Shown here: positions 22,791 through 33,765 of the stretch, piece by piece
Position numbering within the stretch: the stretch's first letter is position 1
Layout: each line of letters opens with the position of its first letter
NCBI GenBank assembly: GCA_951230915.1
Contig: OX579636.1
Location: forward strand, 38,003,567 to 38,067,566
Direction: 5' to 3'
From: Antitrichia curtipendula
Taxonomy: Eukaryota; Streptophyta; Bryopsida; Hypnales; Leucodontaceae
Length of the DNA: 64,000 nucleotides
Notes under the pieces: model-generated
What the model was told of the DNA's origin: nothing
Database searches by the model: none
Seen by the model: only the letters and a program-made list of their open reading frames with translations
Translations under genes and position numbers: made by a program

Positions 22791-25560
22791 TATTTATGTA
22801 CTATCATGATCGTTAATTTATTTTGTATTGAAAAGTATTTGGTCAATGTTTTTTTGATCAAATACCATCAAATTCATAACACGCTATACAACTGTAGAGG
22901 GCTTTCAAGCCCTTTAAGGGCTAAATATGACCTATAAATACACAATTAATCAATCACCAAGTAGAAATATAGGATAAAGTTCACTAAACTTAAGATGGAC
23001 AATGATTGCAAGGGCCATTACTTGACGCTCTAGTATTGAGTGCCATGAGAATAACTTGAGGGGCCTAGAGCATTTGTCATTGAAGTTTGGTGCATGTTAT
23101 CTCCTTGGTCTATATAATGTGGGTGCTCTCACAAGGTAGAAGCACCAAATAATGACACTGTTGGTGCCCCTATTAGGTGCGTTATTGCATGGTTTAAATG
23201 TTTATTCTTTACAAGAATGTTAGCTTACTCAAGTAAAAACTCATCCAATTTATTTTATAATTTTATGATACTCACACAGTACACTCTTCAAAAAAAGTTT
23301 TAAGAAATCATACAAAAAATTGAGATTGTAGGAATCAATTTGAATCTTTGAAGGGAATACTTTGTTCTTTAGAAGTCAAATTGTTTTTCGTGTGTGTTAA
23401 AAAAGAAAAACACCAATTTAATCATCTCTTTGTCACCTTGTACAGGCATTAATCACTTAAGTACTCTTTTGATGTTAATCATTGATTGTTGGTGTTATAA
23501 AGGTTAACTAGACATGATTGAAAGAAACTACTTTAGTGTCATCACTAGAGACTTACCTCTTTGAGCTCTTTATTAGTTGGGCTTCAATTTTTTAGCAAAT
23601 CTTTGTCCCCCTATAGTAACAAATTTGTTTTTGACAATCTATTACAAGAATTGACCCTGAAGAGACATTTGCAACAAGATTATAGAAAATGTGTAGGGTT
23701 CTTTTACTATATTTTATCATATCCATCCAAATGAGAACTGGAGATTTGCCAAAATCATTTTATTATAAATAAATAAATATATTTGAAAATAGTATAATCT
23801 AATTTTTTTATCTTCCAAACGATTGCCATACAATTACTATGGCTAGAAAACAAAAATATTTACCTTGCTTTGTAATAGTAAACAGTTGTTTCTCTAACCC
23901 ATTGATCTTGTCCTGAACAATGGACACATAGCATCATTGCTAGTCTTGAAGTAGCTTGCATATCTTGTGGACACAAACATTGTCAACATCACTACTCATT
24001 AACAAAATTTAGTATTATGCTACTCATAGTGTGTTTTTATCCTATCTTATAACTCACTCTAACTCTCATTTAGTTACTAACTAGTGTTCATATTAGATAC
24101 TGATTTAGTGCAAGGTGAACTATTTTGATTTTAATTTAGATTTTTGGGTGGAAATTCACTTGATAATAAATGATTTGTGTGGCCATTTAATGTTGGTAAC
24201 ATTAGTGAAGTTATTGCCATTTGTAATTAGTGTTGCAAACACTAAATTTCATAGTTTACTAGGTAGACAAGAACTAGAGTTTGCCCCTATTAACAACAAT
24301 TTCTAGCCTCATACTTTAGAATCTCAAAAATTTGATATATAATGATAAAAATTTGATCTTCATAAAAATGGCCTTTTAATCCAAATCTCTCTCTACAACT
24401 CTGTTCTAATTTCCCTCCAAAGACTCATCTACATGTGTTATAATGCTTAACCCTTAAACGTCGAAGAAGATGTTTGGTGTCCAATGGATGAAAAAGAATC
24501 CTTCTAGTAGGATGGAAGTGCAACTATTCATCCTTGGAATTTTGTTGTGGAAAAGGGAGGTCTTCTATAGTAGTTTGACTTCCAATGAGTGCTTTTGCAG
24601 ATTTTAAAGAGAATGATTTATATGGTAACCAAAGGGATGATTTCCACGGTCACTATTTACTAGTCCATCCTTTAAGGGTCAAACTAAGGCAAATACTATA
24701 GCATTCCCTAACTTTACTATTGCTCCACTCTAACTCTAGGAACAATTAATGTTGAACATTTTCCTCCAAAACTAAGGTAGGAGGTCCACAAAGTACTCAA
24801 GCTCTAAATCATCTTCTAATGCGGAAGTACATTTCGCTTTCTCCTTGCACCAACAATTTACAAAAATATTGTGTATTTCATAAGGTGGACATACTTAGTG
24901 ATCATTGTATTTTTAACTTCAAATATTCATAATTAAAAACTCAAAACTCAAAATTCAAAAAGCTCCAAAAAATATGAAATGACTTGCTAGATGCCAATTC
25001 CATTTGTTTCTCAAAGAAAATTTACTGAAATATTTCAAGAACTCTAACCTCCTGAAATTAATTTCCATATTTTAAATGGGCGCTTTTTGGAACCCGTACC
25101 TTATTCTGAAATGTACAAAATCTATAACATCAATAATAAACTCCAATCCAAAACAACTTGTTCAATTGTAGAATTCTTCATCACAGCATGCCGCCAATCT
25201 ACTAACTTCATGAAAAAGGTTTATGACCTCTAAAGGTAGCTTTCAATTGAACTATTTTATACTAGAGTGTGCCTCTCCGCCTTATATCTAAGATTGGTTA
25301 GTATTGTAACAAGCACCCTTTTTTTTGCACCATTTTAAAAAAAATCTCTATTTTTTGTCTACTAAAAGTAGGATTTTTTGCCCAAAATTTTCCATTTCTA
25401 TTCAGCCTTTAGATGAAGCTGTTATATTTGGATTTAAGAAATGCATGAATCTATACTTTAAGAGAGATTGTTTGTTTTGTTTTGTTTGATACATTGAAAT
25501 CTAACAAATTATGAGGCATTATGTAGCATTCGCTCGAAATTTCTTGGCAAGGAGGGATGC
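22791..25560. other. Gene-poor AT-rich DNA with a family F copy
   Basis: No gene model. At 24940-25130 lies a copy of family F (CTCCAAAAAATATGAAATGA, GATGCCAATTCCATTTG, AAATTTACTGAAA, then GGCGCTTTTTGGAACC), also found near 1235, 29998 and 49900. Everything else is short frames and A/T tracts. Confidence 0.45.
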
Positions 25561-25570
25561 ACGGACTTTG

Positions 25571-26092
25571 TTTTGTGGCGTTTGGACAAACGGTGTGAAA
25601 GATATTGAATTTCAAAGTTTTTTATGAATAAAAAATTGATTTAAATTCTCTTTTATTTTGAAGAAAACATAACTTTCACATTGCATGTCCAAATGCCACA
25701 AACAAAGTCCTTGCACTCCTTTTGTACATACAACTTTCTATTTGTGCCAATTTTGTGGCGTTTGGACCTACTACATGAAAGTTATGGATTTTTTTCATTA
25801 AAAATTTGAATTAAATTATCTTTTATTTGGAAAAAAAATATAACTTTTGTATTGCACATCCAAATGCCACAAAGCAAAGTCCTTACACTCCTTTGTGCAT
25901 TAAACTTTCTATTTCTGCCAATTTTGTAGTGTTTGATCATATGGTTTGAAAGTATGGATTTTTAAAATTAAAAAAGTGAATGAATGTATCTTTTATTTGG
26001 AAAAAATGTAACTTTCATATCACATGTCCAAATGGAACGAAACGAAGCTCTTCCATTTCTTTGTGCATAAATCTTTCTATTTGTACAAAAAA
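25571..26092 (+). repeat. Tandem array of three ~175-bp units, each self-complementary
   Basis: Units start at 25571, 25751 and 25922 with TTTTGTGGCGTTTGGAC (third unit diverged to TTTTGTAGTGTTTGATC). Each contains GTGAAAG or TTGAAAG near its start and, reversed near its middle, CTTTCAC then GTCCAAATGCCACA, followed by AAGTCCTT, CACTCCTTT and ACTTTCTATTTGTGCC. Each unit can therefore fold on itself, and the three lie head to tail. Divergence grows from left to right. No coding. Confidence 0.75.
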
Positions 26093-26409
26093 AATGCAAC
26101 CTCTCATACTACGATGCAAAAATTATTGAATTTCAAAATTCTAATTAATTGAAAACTTATAGATTTATTTTTACTTTTTTTGGTTGTGGCAATGACATAG
26201 GACACACCAATATAACTGAAAAGTGCTTTCTGGTCCAAAAGATGGATGAATGTAGAAATACAATGCTTCACCAAATATTAAGTGGTTGCCTTCCTGGCAC
26301 TTTTTCTCAATAAAGAAAAAGTGAAGAAAAAGAAAAAGCTCTGAAAACAAGTCTTCCTCCTTTCAAATCTCAAATAGCCTCGCTTTCTCCAAACGAAGGA
26401 ATTCACAAC

Positions 26410-26894
26410 TTGCAAAGAAACAAAAGCAGCAGAGGCAACGCCAGCTCCATCCATCGCAGGCAAAGCTTGAAATGGAATGAGAAATCTAACAGTGTAACAA
26501 AGTACTCAAGAACGACGCAGGGGTCGCAGTTTCGAAAGCAAACTTGCAAGGAATTTGAAATAGTGTCGCTGCCGGGCGACAACTTGATGCACAACAACCT
26601 CAGTATCCAGCTACGGAATTGCAAAACCAAGATGAGCTTGCGAGTTACCACTTGTCAATGGCAGACTGGATAGGGCAGATTGGATTGGGGAATTCTCGAT
26701 CATTGGTGCCGAAGTCTGATGAAGAATCTGAGGTGTTTGACGATGAGCAACTGACTTGGACCCACAATGATGATGGTAATATCCTAGGGCATGTTGGCAC
26801 CTCGGAATGGATGTTTGCCAGAAGGAGATGCCTACTTTGGGACACCACCAATCACAACTCGGAGCAAGCTAATACGATGAGTTTGCACACTTAA
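26410..26894 (+). other. Coding-like tail preserved in both blocks
   Basis: A frame at 26619-26894 ends WTHNDDGNILGHVGTSEWMF followed by ARRRCLLWDTTNHNSEQANTMSLHT. The counterpart at 44434-44670 ends in a related string (RCLILWDSTGQKWEQSNAMSSHT). Shared positions around LLWD/LILWD, EQ.N.MS.HT and the stop suggest a once-translated terminal exon, possibly belonging to the gene that follows the NLR in the ancestral unit. No family recognised, and insertions separate the two frames upstream. Confidence 0.3.
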
Positions 26895-27372
26895 TTTCGG
26901 CACCCTTTCTTCAGTGATGATTTGTAGGCAAGTGACGCATTCTGAACATCAGTCTGCAATAAATTCGCAATTCAGGTTTGAAATCTCATTTTCAAAGGTG
27001 GTGATTGCACTAATATTCCTACTGCATCGGATTGGATCACTACTGCCGTCTTCTCCGATTTCTGGGGTTTCTCGTCTGTGAAGTTGTTTCTTAAACCTTC
27101 GCGAACGTGGCGTCATGCTTGCAATGGTAGTGGGATGTAAACCACAGACACCACTCAGTATGATTGTTCCCCTTCAACAAGGTCATTTCGGTCACTTTCC
27201 CAGCAAATCCAGCATTGTGCCGCGCTCTGTAAACTGTCAAAGAAGCTTGCTAAGGTGCCATCCTTAGACATCGTGGTCTGGCCGAGGAGGACGACTTGAA
27301 CCAGGCGTGGTCTTCACTTGTGATGGTGAATTGCTTAGCAGGATTAGGATTAGGGTTCGCAGTAGTCTGGGG

Positions 27373-29154
27373 ATGGATTGGGTGCCGATTCTGGACCAGT
27401 ACTTGATGCGGGAGATGGTGCATGTGCTGGTGCTTGCATTGGCTGTGTGTAGTTCTCTGGGCATGTCGCTGGGGGCATTGGCTGGCCTTATTCGTGAAGT
27501 GGCGATTTCAGGTAAAAAAATTTAGGATTTCTCAGGGTCTCATTTCGGGAACCTTTCAGTAGTGATGATTTTGATACCAAATTTGCAAAGGTTGAGATTC
27601 TGAGCGCGTTGATGACATTTGTGGCTGAATCTTCTTGTGGGTCTTCCACTTCGAGTGGCGGATGCTGCGGCGGTGCTCCAGTTGCCCTACTTTGCTGCTG
27701 TGTCTATGCTTCCCGCTTGTCTGGCCGCGTCACTCTTTGGCCTTGGCCGTCTGCAGGTAATCATCTTTCTGACAATCATCTTTTTATCAAACATCTTCCA
27801 TTTGTGAAGCTCACAGATGTGATTCTTAGCTGCATTTTCTAGGTCTTGAATTTCCGTGGGCTTTGCAGTATGAGCGAACTGAAAGTGAGTGTGAATTCTG
27901 ACAGGGATGAGTCATGGACCCACGAATCCAGTCTCTCAACTGAAAACTCAAACAATTTTGAGTTCTAATTTGTGGATTGAATATTGAATTTTGAGATCTA
28001 ATTTGTGGATTGAGTATTGACTGGATGTTGACACAAAGGTAGAATTGAAGCGATGTTTAAATCGGCGTTGGAATCCATATCCGAGGAGATTTATTTTCAA
28101 TATTGTTATGCGCTACTTCATTGGATCGTGTATTTTCCTAGCCTTGGATGCGTTCGCTTTGCAGTGGGAGCGAACTGGAATTGATTGTGAAATCCAATTA
28201 CGATGAATAACAATCTCATGGACACATAAATCCAATCTGTCGAATCAACACGCAAACACTAATGAATCTGAATTTGTGGAGTTTAGACTTGATTGTATGT
28301 TGACACGAAGGGTGGATTGAAGCGATATTGATATCCATGTTAAAATCCATGTCCAAAGATGTAAGTTGAAAGTTGTTGTACCCTAGTTTGACATTGAATC
28401 GATGTACTCTCAGCAATTGAAAATTTTGTAATGTGCACACGGTATCTACTTGATTTGAAATGATAGTGATGGATTTGATATTGAGTAGAGATTAGACTCC
28501 GTAGTTACCAGTTTATCACTGGACGTTGGATCTAATTTTCTGGTTTCTGAATTTTGAGCCTGTTCTTGGGTTTGGGCTTCTTCTCTCTCTCTCTCTTTCC
28601 CTCTCTTCCTGTCCCCATTCTTGCTCTTGTGCAATTTGAGGATTGAGTCTTTCGAGGGGTCAAAGCTTGACTTTTCCAGCTGTAATTTGAAAACTCACGC
28701 TAGCTTCCTATCTTGACGCTCACTATTTTGATTTAAGTACTTGGAACTTTGCTAACATTTTGTGTGTTCTGTTTTGCAGTTGGATATGGAAAGTGTGGCG
28801 TTGTTTGCGGCGGGTGTCCCTCTGTGGCAGATGTTGCTAGCTCCATTGTGCGTATGCTTGGTGGGGGCGGCTCTGAAGCTGGCTTGCCACAACTACCTGG
28901 TCCCTTTATGGTAGTTCCTCGTATGACTCCACTTTCTTTGTCCTTAATTTTCTTCCTGTTTTATGAATTTCATACTGCAGTTTATCAAGAAAATGTACGG
29001 AACACATTCCCTCGGGCTACTTTTGAATGGTTTTCAATGGGTGACATTTCCAACCTATGGGATAGGTAAATGGGTTTCCAACCTCGGTAGGCAGGTCACT
29101 GAGAATTGGTGGCATGCTGTGGCAGAGCTCAAAAGATGGTTGAAACTTCGTTGA
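27373..29154 (+). CDS. Candidate small multi-pass membrane protein, 4 exons
   Basis: Exons 27373-27511, 27656-27756, 28780-28899 and 28981-29154 are phase-compatible and give about 177 residues. Starting MDWVPILDQYLMREM, it contains hydrophobic stretches around residues 15-35 (VHVLVLALAVC), 50-75 (AAVLQLPYFAAVSMLPACLA), 86-112 (ALFAAGVPLWQMLLAPLCVC) and a weaker one near 130-140, then an amphipathic end WWHAVAELKRWLKLR. I know no family for it. Intron 3 holds the tandem repeat listed below. The second acceptor (TTCGAG) and third donor (CTG/GTCCC) are weak. In block 2 exon 1 is fused by deletion to the end of exon 2 and the exon 3 acceptor is lost, so only this copy could work. It may be a chance assembly; a transcript is decisive. 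Confidence 0.35.
27860..28440 (+). repeat. Tandem repeat, about 285-bp unit, two copies
   Basis: Two copies begin near 27860 (GTATGAGCGAACTGAAAGTG) and 28160 (GTGGGAGCGAACTGGAATTG). Each continues with a GGATGAGT/CGATGAAT segment, CATGGACCCACGAATCCAG or CATGGACACATAAATCCAAT, then TGTTGACAC and GATTGAAGCGAT. Non-coding, inside the third intron of the membrane-protein candidate. The same repeat has three copies in block 2 (45390-46100). Confidence 0.7.
28575..28612 (+). repeat. CT microsatellite
   Basis: An almost pure CT-rich tract with a run of CT dinucleotides. The corresponding place in block 2 (46440-46470) has a shorter CT tract. It lies upstream of the acceptor of the third exon in the membrane-protein candidate. 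Confidence 0.7.
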
Positions 29155-29997
29155 CGACTCACATGCAAGGTCTACGACAAACTGAAGACCTGATTTACCA
29201 TGAGTATGGAACCACGGTACAATACCACTCCTCTCTATTGTAGATTGTCTTTCTTCTTTGGAATTTGGTTTGAATTTGTAATACTACGCCATAGGTGATT
29301 CAATCATTGTATCGATAAAAGATGTTTGAACTTGCTTTCAGAAGACTGTATTAACTACTTAAACTTTGCAAAGAAATTACTGTAAATTAGGCTGATTTTC
29401 TCCAGGAAATTCACAATGAAATGGAGAAACGACTTTTAACATTTTCTTCGAATTTATTATCACCACCACGTACAATCCATGAAATCGTGTGTCATATTTA
29501 AAAATCTAAGATATGAACCTACAGTTCCTTCAGGTGCGATGGATTTGTTGAGATTGTAAAAAAGAGAGGCCCAAATGAGGAGTTTCGAATAGTTCATGTA
29601 GAGACTTTCTTTTTTGACCAGTACTCGTAATGTTCACTGATGCTCATGATATTAAGTTTTAGACCCATTTACATTACATTTTTCACAATATGATTGATCG
29701 AGTTGGTCATTTTAAAACATGAAATCTTTGTTCTTTCGGGTGCTAATCTCGTACTTTCGTTTTATTCTGGCAGGAGGAGATGGGAGAAGACGGAGAGAGA
29801 ATACCATCCCGTCTGAGCTATGGTTTGCAACGCATTTGGTATGCCAGCAAAGTGGAAGGAGCTCGACTAGCGGGGCTTTTGCTGTTGGAAGTTTTACCCT
29901 CCATCGGGTAATCAATCCCTAAGCCCTAAACCTTAAAGAACCTATGAAAGATGTGTGCTTTCAGTTCCTCCTGTGTTTCATCTTCAAAACTTTACAG
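29155..29997. other. Spacer, no recognised gene
   Basis: A moderately AT-rich stretch. A short G/C-richer part at 29770-29920 carries 67-codon frames on both strands but no domain. It ends near 29930 in CTAAGCCCTAAACC, which resembles degenerate telomere-type repeats. The family F copy starts at about 29998. Confidence 0.4.
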
Positions 29998-30715
29998 CTA
30001 ATTCGACAAAGCTCCAAATGATATGAAACGGCTTGGATTAGATGCCAATCCCATTTGCCTTTCAAGGCAAATTTCCTGAAATTCTTTCAAGAAGTCCAAT
30101 CTCTCCAAGTTTATTATTAGTTCTTGAATGGGTGCTTTATTGAACTTTTATCCAAATGGCAATCTTCCATGTGGAGTTGGAATTGGAAAAAATAAAAATT
30201 TAAGTTTTTGGGATCAAAATTGTTTTGACCAACATCCTTGATGTTTACATTTCCATGTAAATAAGGAAAAACTACTTGATTTTAGAAATAACTTCTGACT
30301 TTTGAGTATTGAAAAAACTACATTCTAGAAGTCGCTTTGTCTTGTTGTCAATCTCAAAGCAACCTACTGGAGTTCAAGTGTAGTGTTAAAATTATTTATC
30401 TTGAAGTCAAAAACTTGGTCCCCCATTTTTCAAAGACTTCTTTGTGTTTGCTTGCAAATTGTTCTGATTCCCCTCTTAAAAATATTATACTCTTCTATGC
30501 ATAAGAATCATGATGATATATTTGCACTTGGTGTTAAAGGTGTTGTTAGTGAGGGTCTTAAGAATGAGTTTATACTTACTTTTGGACTAGATTCACATTC
30601 CAAACAGCACCTCAAAGACCAAGTAGGAACATCCCTTCAGGAAATGGTTTGTTTTATTTGAAAGTTTTCTATTTCTGATCACACGGAAGTCCATCCCCAA
30701 TTCCATATAGTGACA
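29998..30715 (+). repeat. Family F spacer copy in block 1
   Basis: Starts with GCTCCAAATGATATGAAACG and aligns along its length with 49900-50430 of block 2 (CTTCCATGTGGAGT, TTTGTCTTGTTGTCAA/TTTGTCTTGTTATCAA, CATGGAAGTCCATCC-like end). It forms the conserved spacer upstream of the glyoxalase I promoter in both blocks. Not coding. Confidence 0.65.
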
Positions 30716-30878
30716 ATTATGTATTAGATAACCAATGAGCTGTGCTTGCAGCGAATCAGTTATCTTACATAACCGGTTGTACATTTTTCAATCACAACCT
30801 TTGATCTTCATGATCCAAGGGTGTACGGAAGCAAGTTGAAAGGAAAGAAGGTTATGAGTTGCAACTTGTAATGACAAT

Positions 30879-31252
30879 AGGGGTAGTCACGGCATGTTCA
30901 CTGTGATGGTGAACAATGAACATTGAAGTGGTGCCGGCGTAGGGTTGGCTTCCTTTCGACGGAATGTTCTTAGCGGAACATTGATTGTTCACTCCCAACA
31001 TCCACCTCCGGAGGTGGATGTTGGGAGTGAACAATCAATGTTTCGCTAAGATTATTCCTTTGTTCTCTTAACTTTCAATTACATCCGTCCATCTCGCCAT
31101 TATCCATCCTCCATTGTTCATTTTCAACATTTGAACAAAAAGGGTGGTCACGGCTTGTTTAATATTCGTCACTTCTCATTGGCCCCTCAAAGCACTTTCT
31201 ATTGTTCATTGTTCATTGTTCACCATCACGATCAACATGCCGTGACTACCCT
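30879..31252. mobile_element. MITE with a perfect-type central palindrome, nested in family D
   Basis: About 374 bp. The ends are AGGGGTAGTCACGGCATGTT on the left and the reverse complement, AACATGCCGTGACTACCCT, on the right, extending inward through GTGATGGTGAACAATGAAC for about 40 bases. It interrupts a family D copy: the flanks read ..GACAAT and AATGGTGACGG.., while the uninterrupted copy at 31545-31565 has one AAT. So a 3-base AAT duplication is the best reading, TA the alternative. A 3-base duplication suits PIF/Harbinger-type elements, but there is no transposase to prove it. A 98-base palindrome occupies its middle. Confidence 0.8.
30961..31058. repeat. 98-base near-perfect palindrome with no loop
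   Basis: Centred between 31009 and 31010. The inner arms, 33 bases each (AACATTGATTGTTCACTCCC and onward to CACCTCC), are exact reverse complements. The outer 16 bases pair with three mismatches and include TCTTAGCG. Such a sequence can extrude as a cruciform. Confidence 0.95.
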
Positions 31253-31686
31253 AATGGTGACGGGTTTCCAATTGGCCAAGGGTGTAGGAAGCAAGTTGAA
31301 AGGAAAGAAGGTTATGTATTAGATAACCAATGAGCCGCACTAGCGGCGAATAGGTTATCGTACATAAGCGGTTGTACATTTTCCAATCACAACCTTTGAT
31401 CTTCATGATCCAAGAGTGTAGGAAGCAAGTTGAAAGGAAAGAAAGTTATGAGTTGCAACTTGTAATGGCAATGATGACGGGTTGCCAATGGGAAGGTGCC
31501 ACATTAGCATTGAAAAGTCAACAACCGGTTATGAGTTGCAATTTGTAATGGCAATGGTGACGGGTTTCCAATGGGATAGTGCCACATTAGCGTTGCAAAG
31601 TCAACAACCAGTTATAACTGGTTATGGGACTGCCCAGCAGGCGAGTCTTATCAGCCCAGTGCCAAATTGAGTGGATAATCAATCGC

Positions 31687-31692
31687 CACGTG
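31687..31692. promoter_or_regulatory. G-box in the pseudogene promoter
   Basis: CACGTG within CAATCGCCACGTGGCCCC, 64 bases before the former start codon. The same block is found at 51004-51020 in the intact gene, so this is a copied promoter. Confidence 0.6.
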
Positions 31693-31755
31693 GCCCCTCC
31701 ACACAACCCTCCCTGCTGTCCCAGTGGAGCCTCCGACTGGACCGAGTCTTCAGCC

Positions 31756-33032
31756 ATGGCGAAGATGATGATGCCCATGGCCATGGCTATGGCGAGCCAC
31801 TCTCACTGCCACTTCTACTTTCGCCACTTCTCGCACTTCTTCGCTTCTCCTGCGCTTGCGTCGCTCCTCGCCCGTCTTCCGCTTCTCTCGTGAGTTTTGA
31901 TTCGCATCTCTTCAAGGGTGAGTGGGAGTCCGGGATCCAGTCGTTTCGGGTTTCTTTAGATTGTTTGGATGTTTTGGGAACTTGATGGCATTTGGGGAAT
32001 TGGGACAGATCGATGCGGGTACTCGTGGTGGTGGGAGAGTTTCAGGCGCAGATTGTTGGTTTGGTGCGAATGGAGGTCGAGCGCTGAAGTTTAGATTAAA
32101 TTGAGAGTCAGTGGTTTGGGGGAATTTTTTCTTGTTTGTTGGTGGAATTGCGATGAGCTTTTGTGATTTCTTCGTACCTGGTGGTGTGCTTGTTGAAGAG
32201 TCTGTGGGAGTTTCGATGGGAGTTTTGCTTAGTTTTTGCTCTTGGTATTTGGGATCCGTTTGAGCATGCAGTGTTGTTGGGTAGTTGCGGACTGAGAGTG
32301 GATTTTTTGATTGGGTCTCGCTGGGGTTTAGGGGGAATATTTCTTGTCCTGTTGACGTCGATTTTTGGAATAAAGGTGTCGAAGTGAAGTTGTCGGTATG
32401 CGTAGGAGTAGAATTAGTCTTTTTGCTAACTTGTGAGCAGCTGTTTTGGGATTTGTATTGGAAATGGACGAATGCATCCGAATTAGTTTGCGTCTGTATG
32501 TAAAAGCGAGTTCATGCGTCTTGAGTACAGTTGATTACACACACTCTTACTATACTTGTATAATTGACATTTTGGATAATGTTTTCTTGTCCTTTTGACG
32601 TCGATTGCTCGGAATAACGCTGTTGAAGCATTGGCATGTGTCGGAGTAGAATTAGTCTCTTCGCTAATTTGTGGGCAGCTGTTTTGGGATTTGTATTGGA
32701 AATGGACGAATGCGCACTAATTAGTATGGTTTCGACTCTTACGTGAGTTTATGGATCTTAGTTGCATAGCTTCTGATGTGCACACAGCCTTGCTGTAGTA
32801 CTACAGTTGAAATTTGATTTTGTGGATTGTATGGAATTTTGCAGGTAGACATACATCCATTCTTCCGAGAGTAACTCCGGTGCAACAAAGTAGAGATCGA
32901 CACATAATGACATCCGCTGCTTCTGCTGAGACGTCAACGAATGAGGAGAGCCTGTTGCAATTCCGCCAAGGATGACAATCGTTGCGTGCTGCATGCTGTG
33001 TATCGTGTTGGCGACCTTGACAAATCCATCAA
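31756..33032 (+). pseudogene. Truncated glyoxalase I pseudogene (exons 1-2 only)
   Basis: Copy of the promoter, exon 1 (31756-31889), intron 1 and exon 2 (32845-33032) of the intact gene at 51113. Exon 1 is 20 bases shorter, not a multiple of three, losing the Thr/Pro-rich part of the transit peptide and shifting the frame so that it meets a stop at its old donor. Exon 2 has one extra base in the CAATTCCGCCAAGG region, where the intact gene has CAATTCACCAAGG. The splice sites survive. After the exon 2 donor, homology continues about 90 bases and stops near 33120. None of the seven later exons, with most of the metal-binding residues, is present. It can make no enzyme, though it could still be transcribed from its copied promoter. 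Confidence 0.85.
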
Positions 33033-33120
33033 GTACAGTGTGCTCTTTCTCTCTTCCGTTTTTTAACTTGATGGCTTTGATGGAGTGGTTGGAGGTGACT
33101 TTGTAGTTGTGAGATGACGT

Positions 33121-33765
33121 TGTATACTTCTTCACAAGTATGATGAATTGAATGGATCATCTTCAAATCCTTAGACGAAATGCTTAGACGAAAGGGGTTA
33201 GGATCTGAGTCGTACACGGTATAATGTTTCGTTGATTCTCAAGTTGGAACCTCATTGAGTTCTTGCTTAACGTTGAAAGGACAGGCCCATGACCATGGAT
33301 TCCTACGAACTCCAACAGCTTGTTAGCACATTCATATCCGGTGTCTTAAGAATCACAGTCTTCATCGCCTCAACCGGGGTACCATTGTGGTGAGGTTCAA
33401 TCTCCTTGATCTTCAAACTACTCTGTAATTCCCTCGATCCATCTAACTGCATCTGAGCCGGAGATTCACGAACGAAGGTATTCCCCTGCTGACCTGCTCC
33501 ACGACCTTGCAGTGACCCAGGGTACCATTCTACCACAAAATAGAAATTCAACAGAATGCCCGAGAAGTTGCCTGAGATAACTGCAGCAGATCGATAGTGA
33601 TCCTGGCCAGCAAGCAACCCCTACCCCTACAGATTCTTGCCTACAAGTTATTCAAATTATTATCATTTTTCACTCTTTCTATGTGCATTTACAACTTAAG
33701 AAAAAGAGCATTTGAAAGCATAACAACCAGATATGCAGTTTAACGCAATCTAAAATCACAATGAA
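33121..33765. other. Junction spacer after the pseudogene
   Basis: No gene supported. A 104-codon minus-strand frame at 33617-33303 has no domain. The block near 33240-33310 (CATTGAGTTCTTG, GGCCCATGACCATGGATTC) resembles 34770-34830 (CATTGAGTGCTAGG, GGGCCCATGACCACGGATTC), so a short piece is repeated on both sides of the repeat that follows. Confidence 0.45.

Larger units (their letters stand above)
30767..31625 (+). mobile_element. Cluster of family D inverted-repeat elements
   Basis: A complete copy lies at 31362-31533, from ACATAAGCGGTTGT to ACAACCGGTTATG. A second copy starts at 30767 (ACATAACCGGTTGT) and is interrupted at 30879 by another element. Further partial copies lie at 31261-31320 and 31528-31625. 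Repeated landmarks: TTGATCTTCATGATCCAAG, GAAGCAAGTTGAAAGGAAAG, GAGTTGCAACTTGTAATG, GTGCCACATTAGC. The same element sits reversed in the 3' flank of the TRFL-like gene. The cluster is just upstream of the glyoxalase pseudogene and absent from block 2, so it arrived after the duplication or was lost there. Confidence 0.7.
26400..33120 (+). repeat. Segmental duplication block 1 (paralogue of 44.4-52.5 kb)
   Basis: Collinear with 44440-52520. Anchors: 26690-26900 with 44495-44675 (both end in a Ser/His-Thr stop before TTTCG), 26930-27530 with 44715-45290, 27830-28470 with 45365-46150, 28740-29010 with 46620-46880, 29998-30700 with 49900-50430, and 31630-33120 with 50975-52520. The offset grows from about 17.8 to 19.4 kb because block 2 has an extra insertion at 47.3-49.9 kb while block 1 has extra elements at 30.7-31.6 kb. 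It includes the membrane-protein candidate and the glyoxalase I pseudogene. Confidence 0.8.

Noticed and set aside
29925..29940. Telomere-like CCCTAAACC
   Set aside because: Only one or two degenerate units; not an interstitial telomere array.
31624..31893. 89-codon plus frame over the pseudogene's first exon as a separate gene
   Set aside because: It is the shifted transit-peptide exon of the glyoxalase I copy, read through its old donor site.
33303..33617. 104-codon minus-strand frame after the glyoxalase pseudogene
   Set aside because: No recognisable protein features; likely chance in G/C-richer spacer DNA.
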